Of a stretch of DNA of 64,000 nucleotides, positions 17,020-25,176 are shown piece by piece. The stretch spans positions 62,001-126,000 of the forward strand of contig JAVKBW010000097.1 in the NCBI GenBank assembly GCA_040222995.1. The letters are read 5' to 3'. A model generated the notes under the pieces. It was given only the letters and a program-made list of their open reading frames with translations, made no database searches and had not been told where the DNA came from. The DNA is from JAVKBW01 sp040222995. GTDB lineage: Bacteria > Pseudomonadota > Alphaproteobacteria > UBA8366 > Aestuariispiraceae. Made by a program: the position numbers and the translations under genes. The number at the start of each line of letters is the position of its first letter. Within the stretch, counting starts at the first letter, position 1.

Positions 17020-17655
17020 TTATTTCCGCAACAGCCAGACGGTTTCCGTCGCCGCGCATTTCCGTTTCAGGCCGCCGGGAATGTCGACAGAGGCAAGCCG
17101 GGTCAGGTCGTACCTGTCCTGATAATGCCGGCGGATTTCCGCCTCGCTGACCGAGAACGGCGGTCCGCCCATTTCGCTCTGGTCGTATTCGTAGCTTATC
17201 AGAAGCTGCGGCGCGTTGCCGGTCAGGTCCGGCAGATGCGCGGCGTAGCGCCCGCGCATGTCATCCGGCAGCGCCACCAGCGCGGCGCGGTCGTATACCG
17301 CATCCACCGGCCCCAGCCGTTCGGCGGTCAGCTCGAAAATATCGCCGACGAAGATATCGATGCCGTCCGCACTGTAATGGGTGTGGTCGCCAATTCCCGA
17401 AATCACCGGCGTCACCTCCAGTTCATCGAAGAGCTGGTCGATGGCGGTGGCGATCAGTTCCGCGCCTGCGACCCGGTAGCCATGGCCGAGAAGCCAGGCG
17501 ATGTCGCGCGTCTTGCCGCATAACGGCAGGAACACGCGACTGTCCGGCGGCAGGGCCAGGGCGGAAAAGTTTTCTTCCAGCAACCTGTTGGGCTTGCCTT
17601 CGTGGAAGGCGATCTGGTTGTTCTGCCAGCGTTCGAGCCAGAATTTCGTGTCCAT
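17020..17655 (-). CDS. tpm: Thiopurine S-methyltransferase
   Basis: TPMT methylates aromatic thiols and, in bacteria, also selenium and tellurium oxyanions. The 211-residue protein starts FWLERWQNNQIAFHEGKPNRLL and has the SAM loop VFLPLCGKTRDIAWLLGHGY, AGAELI, and YDRAALVALP, all family signatures. ATG 17655 is used; the frame upstream runs through the terminator region. A duplicated relic of its last ~37 codons lies at 14555-14665, on the other side of the Rieske/AraC gene pair. Confidence 0.92.
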   Translation of the reverse strand: MDTKFWLERWQNNQIAFHEGKPNRLLEENFSALALPPDSRVFLPLCGKTRDIAWLLGHGYRVAGAELIATAIDQLFDELEVTPVISGIGDHTHYSADGIDIFVGDIFELTAERLGPVDAVYDRAALVALPDDMRGRYAAHLPDLTGNAPQLLISYEYDQSEMGGPPFSVSEAEIRRHYQDRYDLTRLASVDIPGGLKRKCAATETVWLLRK

Positions 17656-17781
17656 TTTGGTTCCTTCGCGGATTGCTCTCCAGAGGTGATGCGTCTGGCG
17701 TATATGTTCAAGTCGGCCTGGAGGCAATCGGCGAGTGGACAGATCGGGTGATTTCAGTACCGGAGAATTGTCAGAGCAAAC

Positions 17782-17811
17782 CAAAAAGCCCCCGGATGAT
17801 CCGGGGGCTTT
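17782..17811 (-). terminator. Rho-independent terminator of the VPLPA-CTERM gene
   Basis: AAAGCCCCCGGAT and ATCCGGGGGCTTT form a long perfect stem around 17785-17811, followed on the minus strand by a T-run (TTTTTGG). It lies 28 bases after the stop of the gene ending at 17839. Confidence 0.85.
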
Positions 17812-17838
17812 CGGTTACCTTGTATTTTCTTTTCTGAG

Positions 17839-18573
17839 TTACGCGGTCAAAGCCTTGCGGCGGCGCGACAGCACGCCGAAACCAGCCAAAGCCGAAAGCA
17901 GCAGCACCAGTGACGCCGGCAGCGGCACTTCGTTGATATCGACATCGTTGATCGAAAGACCGGCCAGCGCATAATCGTTGCTGCCGTCATCGCCGTCCTT
18001 GCTGCGGCCGGTAAAGACCAGCTTCGCGGCCTGGATGGCGTTATCGATGCCCGGCAGATCGAACACGGCGAAACCGCCATTGACCTGCTTGGTGACGACC
18101 GCGTCGAACAGGAACGAGGCGATCAGCGTGTCGGTCTCGCTAAACAAGTCGATCTTCGCGGTTTCGATATTGTTGCCGTCGGCATTGGCGCTGCCGTTCG
18201 AGGCGTCCAGCGCGGCCTGATCCTTGGCGAACAGATCGAGGAAGTAGATCTGGTTGATCCAGACCGACCGGTCGAATTTCAGCGTCAGGCTCTGCGTGCC
18301 GCCGGTCACTTCGTCGTCGTTAATGCCGTAGCCGTCGATCGTGCAGTCCAGAATGCCGCCGCAATCGCCCAGTGCGGCTTCGGACCGGGTCAGGTTGTTC
18401 GGGTTGGCGATCAGCGTGTAACCCAGCGTGCCGAATGTGGCGCTGATGCCGTCGCCGACCGGAACCGGGTTGGCCGGTGCCGCGCCGGTTGTGAAATCCA
18501 GCAGCGCGGCGGAGGCCGAGCCGGAGAACAGGACGAGGCCACAGAGAGCAGCGGCGCTGAAAATGCGATTCAT
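17839..18573 (-). CDS. Secreted protein with VPLPA-CTERM sorting signal
   Basis: The 244-residue precursor has a signal peptide (about residues 1-22, ending SGSASA) and an extracellular beta-rich region with acidic, Asn/Asp-rich loops. The C-terminus holds the tripartite exosortase signal: VPLPASLVLLLSALAGFGVL then the basic tail SRRRKALTA. Such proteins are cleaved by an exosortase and displayed on or released from the surface, often with exopolysaccharide. No exosortase gene is in the window. A terminator follows and the 285-base region upstream (18574-18858) holds no other gene. Confidence 0.85.
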   Translation of the reverse strand: MNRIFSAAALCGLVLFSGSASAALLDFTTGAAPANPVPVGDGISATFGTLGYTLIANPNNLTRSEAALGDCGGILDCTIDGYGINDDEVTGGTQSLTLKFDRSVWINQIYFLDLFAKDQAALDASNGSANADGNNIETAKIDLFSETDTLIASFLFDAVVTKQVNGGFAVFDLPGIDNAIQAAKLVFTGRSKDGDDGSNDYALAGLSINDVDINEVPLPASLVLLLSALAGFGVLSRRRKALTA

Positions 18574-18858
18574 GACAGACTCCAATAAAGTATCTGCAGT
18601 GTTTAAAGCAGTTTTCGGGAACGGGAGTGTCAACCGTGCCTTGTAACTATGCAAAAATTGTCAACGTACGTTGAAGAACGGTCGAATATGGCTGGCGCTA
18701 GGGATTTCACGGCCTGCCCGACTGGAAAGACCACCCAATCGGCGTGCTCTATTCAAACCGGATGTTTTGCACGATACTGCGAATATAGAGCGCCCCGCAT
18801 CCGGTCCAGGACCGGGTTTCGGGCAAACGCCGGAGTATTGTGAGGGAAGGTAAAGGCG

Positions 18859-20100
18859 ATGTCGGGCCTGTTTTTAAGGAATGCGCGCATTCTGGACGGA
18901 TCGGGGCAGGCGCCCTTTGACGGGTCCGTCCATGTCGAAGGAACCCGGATCAAGAAGATGGCCGGTCACAACGCCGCCGCGCCGTCCGGTACGCAGGAAA
19001 TCGACTGCAGCGGCCGGACGCTGATGCCGGGTCTGGTGGAATCGCACGGTCATGTCACCTTCGGCGATACCGCCAGTCTGGAAGCGCTCGGCGAAATTCC
19101 GCCGGAAGAACATACAATCCTGGCGATGAAGAATGCCCGCACGATGCTGGACCAGGGCTTCACCAGCATCAACAGCGCAGCGGCCGCCAAGCCGCGGCTG
19201 GACGTGGTTTTGCGCAATGCGATCGATGCCGGCGATTGTCCCGGCCCGCGCATGCTTGCGGCCTCGCCGGAAATGACCGTCACCGGCGGTCTGGGCGATG
19301 TGCGGCTGTCGCACATGTACCGCGAAACCTTCGCCATTGTCTGCGACGGCCCGGACGAGTTCCGCCGCACCGCCCGCGAAATGGTGCGCGAAGGGGTCGA
19401 TACGCTGAAGATCAACCCGTCGGGCGATGAATTCGTGCCGGTGGCGCGGGCGCACCAGACCGTGATGAACGAATCCGAAATCGCTGCCGTCTGCGAGGTC
19501 GCCCGGTCGCGCGACAAACGGGTCGCGGCGCATTGCCGAAGCGCCGAGTCGGTAAAACTCTGCGTCAAGCACGGGGTGGAGATGATCTACCATGCGACGC
19601 TGTGTGACGACGAGGCTCTGGCGGCGCTGGAATCGGCGCGCGACTGGGTGTTCGTCGCGCCGACCATCGGCATCACGCTGGCGACTCTCTACGAAGCCTC
19701 GGCCTGGGGCATCACGACCGACGTCGCCGAAGGCATGGGCATGAAGGCCGAACTGGATATCGCGATCCCGAACCTGAAGGCGCTGAAGAAAGCCGGCGTC
19801 AGACTGCTGCCGGGCGGCGATTATGGCTTCGCCTGGAATCCGATCGGCACCAATGCCCGCGATCTGGAACATTTCGTCAATCATCTCGGTTTCACGCCGA
19901 TGGAGGCGATTGAAGCGGCGACCCGGCTGGGCGGCGAAATCATGATGCGCGGCGACGATCTGGGGCAGATCAGGGAAGGCTATACGGCCGACATGCTGCT
20001 GGTCGATGACGACCCGCTGGAAAATATCGCAATCCTGCAGGATGCGTCCCGCCTGTCGATGATCATGAAGGACGGTGCGGTCTACAAGAACGTGGCGTGA
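18859..20100 (+). CDS. Amidohydrolase-family metal-dependent hydrolase
   Basis: The 413-residue protein has the composite amidohydrolase fold. A small beta-sandwich segment (NARILDGSG, DCSGRTLMPGLVE) precedes the barrel. Metal ligands appear as SHGHVTF after strand 1, HCRSAES and YHATLCDD in the middle, and LPGGDYGFAWNP as the last site. It resembles imidazolonepropionase-like/Xaa-Pro dipeptidase-like members. In strand 1 the common D-x-H-x-H is E-S-H-G-H. It stands alone with no operon partner, so the substrate cannot be given. Confidence 0.85.
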   Translation: MSGLFLRNARILDGSGQAPFDGSVHVEGTRIKKMAGHNAAAPSGTQEIDCSGRTLMPGLVESHGHVTFGDTASLEALGEIPPEEHTILAMKNARTMLDQGFTSINSAAAAKPRLDVVLRNAIDAGDCPGPRMLAASPEMTVTGGLGDVRLSHMYRETFAIVCDGPDEFRRTAREMVREGVDTLKINPSGDEFVPVARAHQTVMNESEIAAVCEVARSRDKRVAAHCRSAESVKLCVKHGVEMIYHATLCDDEALAALESARDWVFVAPTIGITLATLYEASAWGITTDVAEGMGMKAELDIAIPNLKALKKAGVRLLPGGDYGFAWNPIGTNARDLEHFVNHLGFTPMEAIEAATRLGGEIMMRGDDLGQIREGYTADMLLVDDDPLENIAILQDASRLSMIMKDGAVYKNVA

Positions 20101-20192
20101 CGGTTATGCGTCAGTAGGCAGTGGGGCATTTTGAAATCTGACTCTGTTGGCATGTGGTGGCATCTATCGCCAAGCAATGCCATATTGAATGC

Positions 20193-20447
20193 ATGACACA
20201 ATCTATAAAAAAACGCCCGCGTGATCCTAACCAGTTGGCGAAGATGATAACAGATATCGCGACTGGAGAAGTTGAAGACCGCAATCCCACCCCTGAAGAA
20301 CAGGGAAAAGACCCACATGCAGTTGCTTTAGGTCAAAAAGGCGGGGAGAAGGGAGGGGTTGCAAGATCCAAGGCACTCTCCCCAGAACGCCGCAAAGAAA
20401 TTGCCCGAAGGGCTGCTTTGGCCCGATGGAACAAACCGAAACCATAA
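20193..20447 (+). CDS. Small basic conserved hypothetical protein
   Basis: The 84-residue protein reads MTQSIKKRPRDPNQLAK then a stretch with VDxATGE-like sequence, GKDPHAVALGQKGGEKGG, and a basic tail ending ARRAALARWNKPKP. I know this layout (RGPDPNQLAK... KDPAAVALGRKGG...ARWxK) as a small family common in mobile DNA and genomic islands; its role is not established. The Gly/Lys-rich C-terminus could bind nucleic acid. ATG 20193 is preferred to the longer frame from 20154. It is AT-richer than flanking core genes. Confidence 0.7.
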   Translation: MTQSIKKRPRDPNQLAKMITDIATGEVEDRNPTPEEQGKDPHAVALGQKGGEKGGVARSKALSPERRKEIARRAALARWNKPKP

Positions 20448-20513
20448 CTCCCCAAACCCTTGCCCAAACCCCCAGACCGTGCTAAGTATTACCTTAGATC
20501 ACGGAGACTAGTC

Positions 20514-21014
20514 ATGAGCGTAATCGAAAAAATGAAGGCCGAACGAGACCGGCTTGTTGAAAAAGAAAAGAATTTGGTGGCAGAGCGGGACAAAGTTGAG
20601 GGTCTGATGCGTGACGTTCGTCGCGAGATGAACGAGATCGACGGTGCGTTAAGAGTTGCAAGCCGCTACGATAATTCGATTGATGTACCCGCCGTCAAAG
20701 ATACGCCTGAATTTATCTTCGGGAAAGTCAAAGCCGAGCATGTGGTTTTCTCGAACCCGCCAGAGAACAAAGACGAAGCACCGACTTGCGAAGAGGCAAT
20801 GAGGGAGATGTTATTGTTGCATCCTGGATCGAAGGTTGGAGAATTGATCGCATTTGCGAAAAAATCTTTTGGCATTGAGTACAACAAAAAAACGGCCGGA
20901 AATACCCTATGGCGCATAAAGAATGAAGGCGACGCCAAGCGTGAAGGCCAGAAATGGTATCCAGAAAAGAAAACCCCGCCGACTGATGCGTACGGCGGGA
21001 TTTTCAAAGATTAA
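20514..21014 (+). CDS. Hypothetical coiled-coil protein of the island
   Basis: I do not recognise this 166-residue protein. Residues 1-50 form a charged coiled coil (MKAERDRLVEKEKNLVAERD). A linker follows, and the C-terminal half (EEAMREMLLLHPGSKVGELIAFA then TAGNTLWRIKNEG) looks like a winged-helix that might bind DNA. ATG 20514 has GGAG eight bases upstream. Its last codons overlap a GC-rich hairpin (ACCCCGCCG/CGGCGGGAT, about 20974-21002) flanked by A and T runs, a possible terminator. A tRNA-like 3' end begins on the next base after the stop. Confidence 0.65.
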   Translation: MSVIEKMKAERDRLVEKEKNLVAERDKVEGLMRDVRREMNEIDGALRVASRYDNSIDVPAVKDTPEFIFGKVKAEHVVFSNPPENKDEAPTCEEAMREMLLLHPGSKVGELIAFAKKSFGIEYNKKTAGNTLWRIKNEGDAKREGQKWYPEKKTPPTDAYGGIFKD

Positions 21015-21084
21015 GGGGGTGCAGGATGGTTCCAGAGCCGGCTTCCTATCTGTGCTCACTCGGGTTCGATTCCCGACACCTCCA
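21015..21084 (+). other. tRNA/tmRNA-like 3' end, candidate attachment-site relic
   Basis: A perfect T arm is present: TCGGG-TTCGATT-CCCGA (21060-21076). It is followed by CACCTCC plus A (21077-21084), and the 3' strand can pair with GGGGGTG at 21015-21021 (one G-U). Spacing is 70 nt in total, but the middle 36 bases do not form normal D and anticodon arms and CCA is not encoded (GCT follows). It is therefore not a functional tRNA. It may be the 3' fragment left by integration of an island at a tRNA or tmRNA gene. No integrase is visible. Confidence 0.45.
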
Positions 21085-21365
21085 GCTTTCCGCGATTCGG
21101 TTTAGCCAACCGAGTCATGTTTACCAACAACAAACGCCAAGCGCTGGGAGGTGGCACATGACAACATGATTCAACGGATCTGATGGCTGGGGAGGTGGCT
21201 CTCCCCGGTCGTCATCCGACCCGTATCATCGGCTATATTATACTAAACCTTTGATTCTTCTGTCAAATTTTAAATAATCGATTCGATTCAATGGCTTAAC
21301 GCAGTCATGCAATTTAAAATGCCCCTAATGCTTGACTGAGCAAGCAAACTCCCCATATTCAAGTT
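21085..21365. other. Gene-free AT-rich spacer with hairpins
   Basis: No coding region is supported between the tRNA-like element and the transposase. Two hairpins are visible: ATTCGGTT/AACCGAGT (about 21096-21116) and GGGGAG/CTCCCC (21189-21194 with 21201-21206). The remainder is AT-rich and would hold the transposase promoter. Terminal inverted repeats of an insertion sequence were looked for and not found. Confidence 0.5.
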
Positions 21366-22247
21366 ATGAACAAACTTCCCAGCAAATCACGCGCTCAAAT
21401 ACTTCACATGCTTTGTGAAGGAAACTCCATTCGTTCGGTTGAAAGAATGACGGGATGCAGCAAACACACGATTTCCAAGTTACTTATAAGTGCGGGAAAG
21501 GCATGCATGGCGCATCACAACGACAGTGTGCGGAACGTTTTGGCGTCGCGGATTCTGGTTGATGAGATATGGAGTTTCACTTACGCAAAACAAAAGAACG
21601 TCGCCAAGGCTAAAGTGGCCCCAGTGCAGGCGGGTGATATTTGGACGTGGACGGCGATTGATGCCGACAGCAAAATGATCGTCTCGTATCTGATTGGCGG
21701 TCGGGATAGCGGCTATGCGCACGAGTTCATGCAGTACGTGGCCTGTCGTTTGGCCAACCGGGTGCAGCTTACCACAGACGGTCACAAGGCCTATCTGGAA
21801 GCGGTAGAGGGTGCCTTTGGCGTGGATGTGGACTATGCCCAGCTTATCAAGCTGTATGGCGAAGCGCCTGAAGCATTCAAAGGCCGTTATAGCCCGGCAG
21901 AATGTACAGGAACAAAGAAGCAGTCGATTGAGGGCGATCCCGACATCAATCACGCCTCCTCCAGTTACGTAGAGCGCAACAATCTGACTATGAGAATGCA
22001 CATGCGCCGGTTTACGCGGTTAATCAACGGGTTTAGCAAGAAGGTTGAGAATCATGCCTACGCGGTCGCGTTGCACATGATGTATTACAACTTTGTGCGC
22101 CAGCATAAGAGCCTTGGCGGCGTCTCCCCTGCTATGGCTGCGGACGTATCGAAGCGGCTCTGGGAGATTTCTGATATCGTGGTGCTGCTGGAAGTCGAGG
22201 AAGCAAACAAGCCGACGAAGCGCGGGTCGTACAAGAAGGGAGCATAA
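21366..22247 (+). CDS. IS1-family-like DDE transposase
   Basis: The 293-residue single-frame protein has an N-terminal HTH (GNSIRSVERMTGCSKHTISKLL) and an IS1-type DDE core: DEIWSFTYAKQKN, WTWTAIDADSKMIVSYLIGGRD, QLTTDGHKAYLEA, and the glutamate motif SYVERNNLTMRMHMRRFTR followed by FSKKVENHAYAV. The basic tail is KRGSYKKGA. It appears full length. No clear terminal inverted repeats flank it, but a 10-base direct repeat AAGTTATGAA lies at 21361-21370 and 22246-22255. The surrounding DNA is AT-richer than the chromosome, in keeping with an island. Confidence 0.85.
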   Translation: MNKLPSKSRAQILHMLCEGNSIRSVERMTGCSKHTISKLLISAGKACMAHHNDSVRNVLASRILVDEIWSFTYAKQKNVAKAKVAPVQAGDIWTWTAIDADSKMIVSYLIGGRDSGYAHEFMQYVACRLANRVQLTTDGHKAYLEAVEGAFGVDVDYAQLIKLYGEAPEAFKGRYSPAECTGTKKQSIEGDPDINHASSSYVERNNLTMRMHMRRFTRLINGFSKKVENHAYAVALHMMYYNFVRQHKSLGGVSPAMAADVSKRLWEISDIVVLLEVEEANKPTKRGSYKKGA

Positions 22248-22250
22248 GTT

Positions 22251-22451
22251 ATGAATGAATTCATCCTGTTAGTCACTATTGTTTGGGCCGGGCTGTCGCC
22301 CTCCACCATACATGCGGAATTTAGCTCACAGGTCGATTGTGAGAGCGCTCGCGTTTTGGCATTGAAAGAGGCGGCACTTATTTCAGCGCATCTGAGATCC
22401 CACAATCAGGGCACACCAACGATCACGGCGATCTGTAAGATTTCAAACTGA
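22251..22451 (+). CDS. Small secreted hypothetical protein
   Basis: The 66-residue protein starts three bases after the transposase stop. It has a signal-like N-terminus (FILLVTIVWAGLSPSTIHA) and a short mature part with two Cys (QVDCESARVLA and AICKISN), which could form one disulfide. The start ATG lies within the second copy of the AAGTTATGAA repeat. I recognise no family. It may be a real island gene or chance; codon use is island-like. Confidence 0.45.
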   Translation: MNEFILLVTIVWAGLSPSTIHAEFSSQVDCESARVLALKEAALISAHLRSHNQGTPTITAICKISN

Positions 22452-22559
22452 CCCACTACCGTCAGTAACACGGATTAGACATTTTACTGCGCTGCGCTAT
22501 TGTAGTTTCAGACGAGTCGGGAAAACCGGCCGACGGAACGACAGACAGGGATACGCTAT

Positions 22560-23984
22560 ATGGCCGAAGGCCGGGCTTTTGACGAAATGAACATTTCGGA
22601 CGGTACTGTCCGTCCTCCCTATGACCGCATCGCCGGCTGGTTACGCGACACGCCGGTCGATCTATTCAAACAAAAACGCATCGAGGCGGAAATCCTGTTC
22701 CGCCGCATCGGCATCACCTTCGCCGTTTACGGCGAAGGGGGCGACCCGGAACGGCTGATCCCGTTCGATCTGGTGCCGCGCATCATGGCGGCCAGGGAAT
22801 GGGAAACCCTGGAACGCGGCCTGAAACAGCGGGTTCGCGCGCTCAACGCCTTCATCGCCGATGTCTACAGGGATCGCGAGATCATGAAGGCCGGTATCGT
22901 GCCGGAACAGCACGTTATGACCAATTCCGCCTACCGGCCGGAAATGCAGGGCGTTGCGGTGCCGGGCGATATCTACTCGCATGTCTGCGGCGTCGATCTG
23001 GTGCGCACGGGCGAGGAGGAATTCTACGTTCTGGAAGACAATTGCCGCACGCCGTCAGGCGTTTCCTACATGCTGGAAGACCGGGAAGTGATGATGCGGC
23101 TGTTTCCCAACCTGTTCGCCCATCACAAGGTCGCCCCGGTCGACACCTATACCGACGAACTGCTCGCAACCCTGCGCGAATCCGCGCCGCCGGCCTGTAC
23201 GGGAGAACCTACAGTGGCGATCCTTACCCCCGGCATCTACAACAGCGCCTATTACGAACACTCGTTTCTGGCCGACAAGATGGGCGTCGAACTGGTCGAG
23301 GGGCAGGACCTGTTTGTCGACGACAACCTCGTCTACATGCGGACAACATCAGGCCCGCGCAAGGTCGACGTGATCTACCGCCGGGTCGATGACGAATTCC
23401 TCGATCCGCTGGTCTACAACCCGGAATCGGCGCTCGGCATTCCCGGGGTCATGAACGTCTACCGCGCCGGGCGGGTGACGCTGGCCAATGCGGTCGGCGC
23501 GGGCATCGCCGACGACAAGGCGATCTACACCTACGTGCCGGAGATGGTTAAATTCTATCTCGGCGAAGAGGCGATCCTGAAAAACGTGCCGACCTGGCGC
23601 TGTTCGGAAACCGACGCGCTGGGCCATGTGCTGGACAGTCTCGACGAACTGGTGGTCAAGGAAGTGCACGGCTCCGGCGGCTACGGCATGCTGGTCGGGC
23701 CGCACGCCACGAAGCAGGAGCGCGAGGAATACGCCGCGCGCATCAAGGCCAGCCCGGCCGATTTCATCGCCCAGCCGACCCTGGCGCTCAGCACCTGTCC
23801 CACGTTTGTGGAAAGCGGCGTCGCGCCCCGGCATGTCGATTTCCGGCCCTATGTGCTGTCGTCCGGCGACAACATTCGCCTGGTCAAGGGCGGCCTGACC
23901 CGGGTGGCGCTGAAATCAGGCTCGCTGGTGGTGAATTCCAGCCAGGGCGGCGGAACCAAGGATACCTGGGTGCTGGAAGAATAG
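22560..23984 (+). CDS. Circularly permuted ATP-grasp protein of the Anbu operon
   Basis: The 474-residue protein belongs to the COG2308 circularly permuted ATP-grasp type 2 family, predicted to ligate amino groups or peptides. Signatures seen are NAFIADVY, FYVLEDNCRTPSGVSYMLEDR (metal and ATP site), VVKEVHGSGGYGMLVGP, and the C-terminal HVDFRPYVL...GGLTRVAL. It is followed by alpha-E, transglutaminase and Anbu genes on the same strand. This set is a known conserved operon linked to peptide tagging and degradation. It starts about 110 bases after the island. Confidence 0.93.
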   Translation: MAEGRAFDEMNISDGTVRPPYDRIAGWLRDTPVDLFKQKRIEAEILFRRIGITFAVYGEGGDPERLIPFDLVPRIMAAREWETLERGLKQRVRALNAFIADVYRDREIMKAGIVPEQHVMTNSAYRPEMQGVAVPGDIYSHVCGVDLVRTGEEEFYVLEDNCRTPSGVSYMLEDREVMMRLFPNLFAHHKVAPVDTYTDELLATLRESAPPACTGEPTVAILTPGIYNSAYYEHSFLADKMGVELVEGQDLFVDDNLVYMRTTSGPRKVDVIYRRVDDEFLDPLVYNPESALGIPGVMNVYRAGRVTLANAVGAGIADDKAIYTYVPEMVKFYLGEEAILKNVPTWRCSETDALGHVLDSLDELVVKEVHGSGGYGMLVGPHATKQEREEYAARIKASPADFIAQPTLALSTCPTFVESGVAPRHVDFRPYVLSSGDNIRLVKGGLTRVALKSGSLVVNSSQGGGTKDTWVLEE

Positions 23985-24111
23985 TGATGGTTTTAGACTT
24001 CGTCCCGACCGGCGCCGGCCCGCTCCCCTGCCCGACCACCCACATCGTACGATCCCGCTGGATGGACGAGTGGGGGAGAGGGCTGGAACCGACTATGCAG
24101 GACCCGCAATC

Positions 24112-25065
24112 ATGCTAAGTAGAACCGCAAGCAATATTTTCTGGCTGGCCCGCTATCTCGAGCGGATGGAAAATCTGGCCCGCATCATCGGCGTTGCCGA
24201 ACGCATGGCCATGATGCCCGGCGAAACCGAACGCGAAGTGGAGACACAGTGGGAGTCCGCGATCATCATTTCCGGCTGCGAACCGCTGTTTCTCGAAAGC
24301 GGCTGTGCGATGGAACGCGATGCGATCCTCGATTTCCTGGTTCGCGATCCCGACAATCCGTCCAGTCTGTTTTCGTCGATAGAAGCCGCCCGCATCAACG
24401 GCCGGTCGGTGCGGACCGTGCTGACGATGGAAATGTGGGAAAGCCTGAACACGACATGGCTGGAATTCGAACAGCGCTGGGACGCCGCGCGGGATACCGG
24501 CGATATCAGGGTGTTTCTGGAATGGATCAAGGAACGGTCGGCGTCGTTTCGCGGCGCCATCGGCGGCACCATGGTGCGCGACCAGGCCTGGCGTTTCAAT
24601 CAGATCGGCACGCATATCGAACGGGCCGACAACACCGCGCGCATTCTCGACGTGAAGTATCACGTGCTGCTGCCGGAAGACGATGGCGTCGGCGGCAGCG
24701 TCGACTATTTCCAGTGGACGACGATTTTACGCGCCGTATCGGCCCTGGGCAGCTATCACTATATCTACCGCGATCAGCCGCAGCCCTGGAAAATCGCCGA
24801 TCTGCTGATACTGCGGCCGGAAATGCCGCGCTCGCTGATCTATTGCATCGGTGCGGTACAGGACCGTCTGTTCGAACTGCAGGACGAACTGGTCGGCAAG
24901 ACCTCCTGCACCCGGTATGCCGGCAAATTGTATTCCGAGCTTCGCTATGCCGACGCCACGGATATTTTCCAAGGCGGGCTTCACGAGTGGCTGACGCAGT
25001 TTATCGAGCGGAACGACCGCCTCAGCGAAGAAATTCGCAACTGTTACATGTTAGTGCCGCTGTAG
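24112..25065 (+). CDS. Alpha-E domain protein (COG2307)
   Basis: The 317-residue all-helical protein begins MLSRTASNIFWLARYLERMENLARI, the typical alpha-E opening, and has RIGTHIERADNTARILDVKYH-like sequence in the middle. ATG 24112 (AGGAC seven bases upstream) is chosen over GTG 24070. Alpha-E proteins are always found with circularly permuted ATP-grasp proteins and are assumed to act as helper subunits. The biochemical role is not known. Confidence 0.92.
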   Translation: MLSRTASNIFWLARYLERMENLARIIGVAERMAMMPGETEREVETQWESAIIISGCEPLFLESGCAMERDAILDFLVRDPDNPSSLFSSIEAARINGRSVRTVLTMEMWESLNTTWLEFEQRWDAARDTGDIRVFLEWIKERSASFRGAIGGTMVRDQAWRFNQIGTHIERADNTARILDVKYHVLLPEDDGVGGSVDYFQWTTILRAVSALGSYHYIYRDQPQPWKIADLLILRPEMPRSLIYCIGAVQDRLFELQDELVGKTSCTRYAGKLYSELRYADATDIFQGGLHEWLTQFIERNDRLSEEIRNCYMLVPL

Positions 25066-25176
25066 CGTCACCATATCAGGGTCACTGCGACGGTGCGAAC
25101 ACGCACCAGTCTCTGGGTTGCCGCTCCGAATCGGTGTGATGTCACGCCGGTAAGACGCCAGCCGGAAAGTTAACTT

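Noticed and set aside
20154..20192. Longer N-terminus of the small basic island protein
   Set aside because: The extra residues lack the family pattern, and ATG 20193 gives the usual start MTQSIKKRPRDPNQ.
21015..21084. Functional tRNA gene
   Set aside because: Acceptor and T arms pair, but the central 36 bases give no normal D or anticodon arm, and CCA is absent although tRNA-Gln in this genome encodes it. Kept only as a tRNA-like relic.
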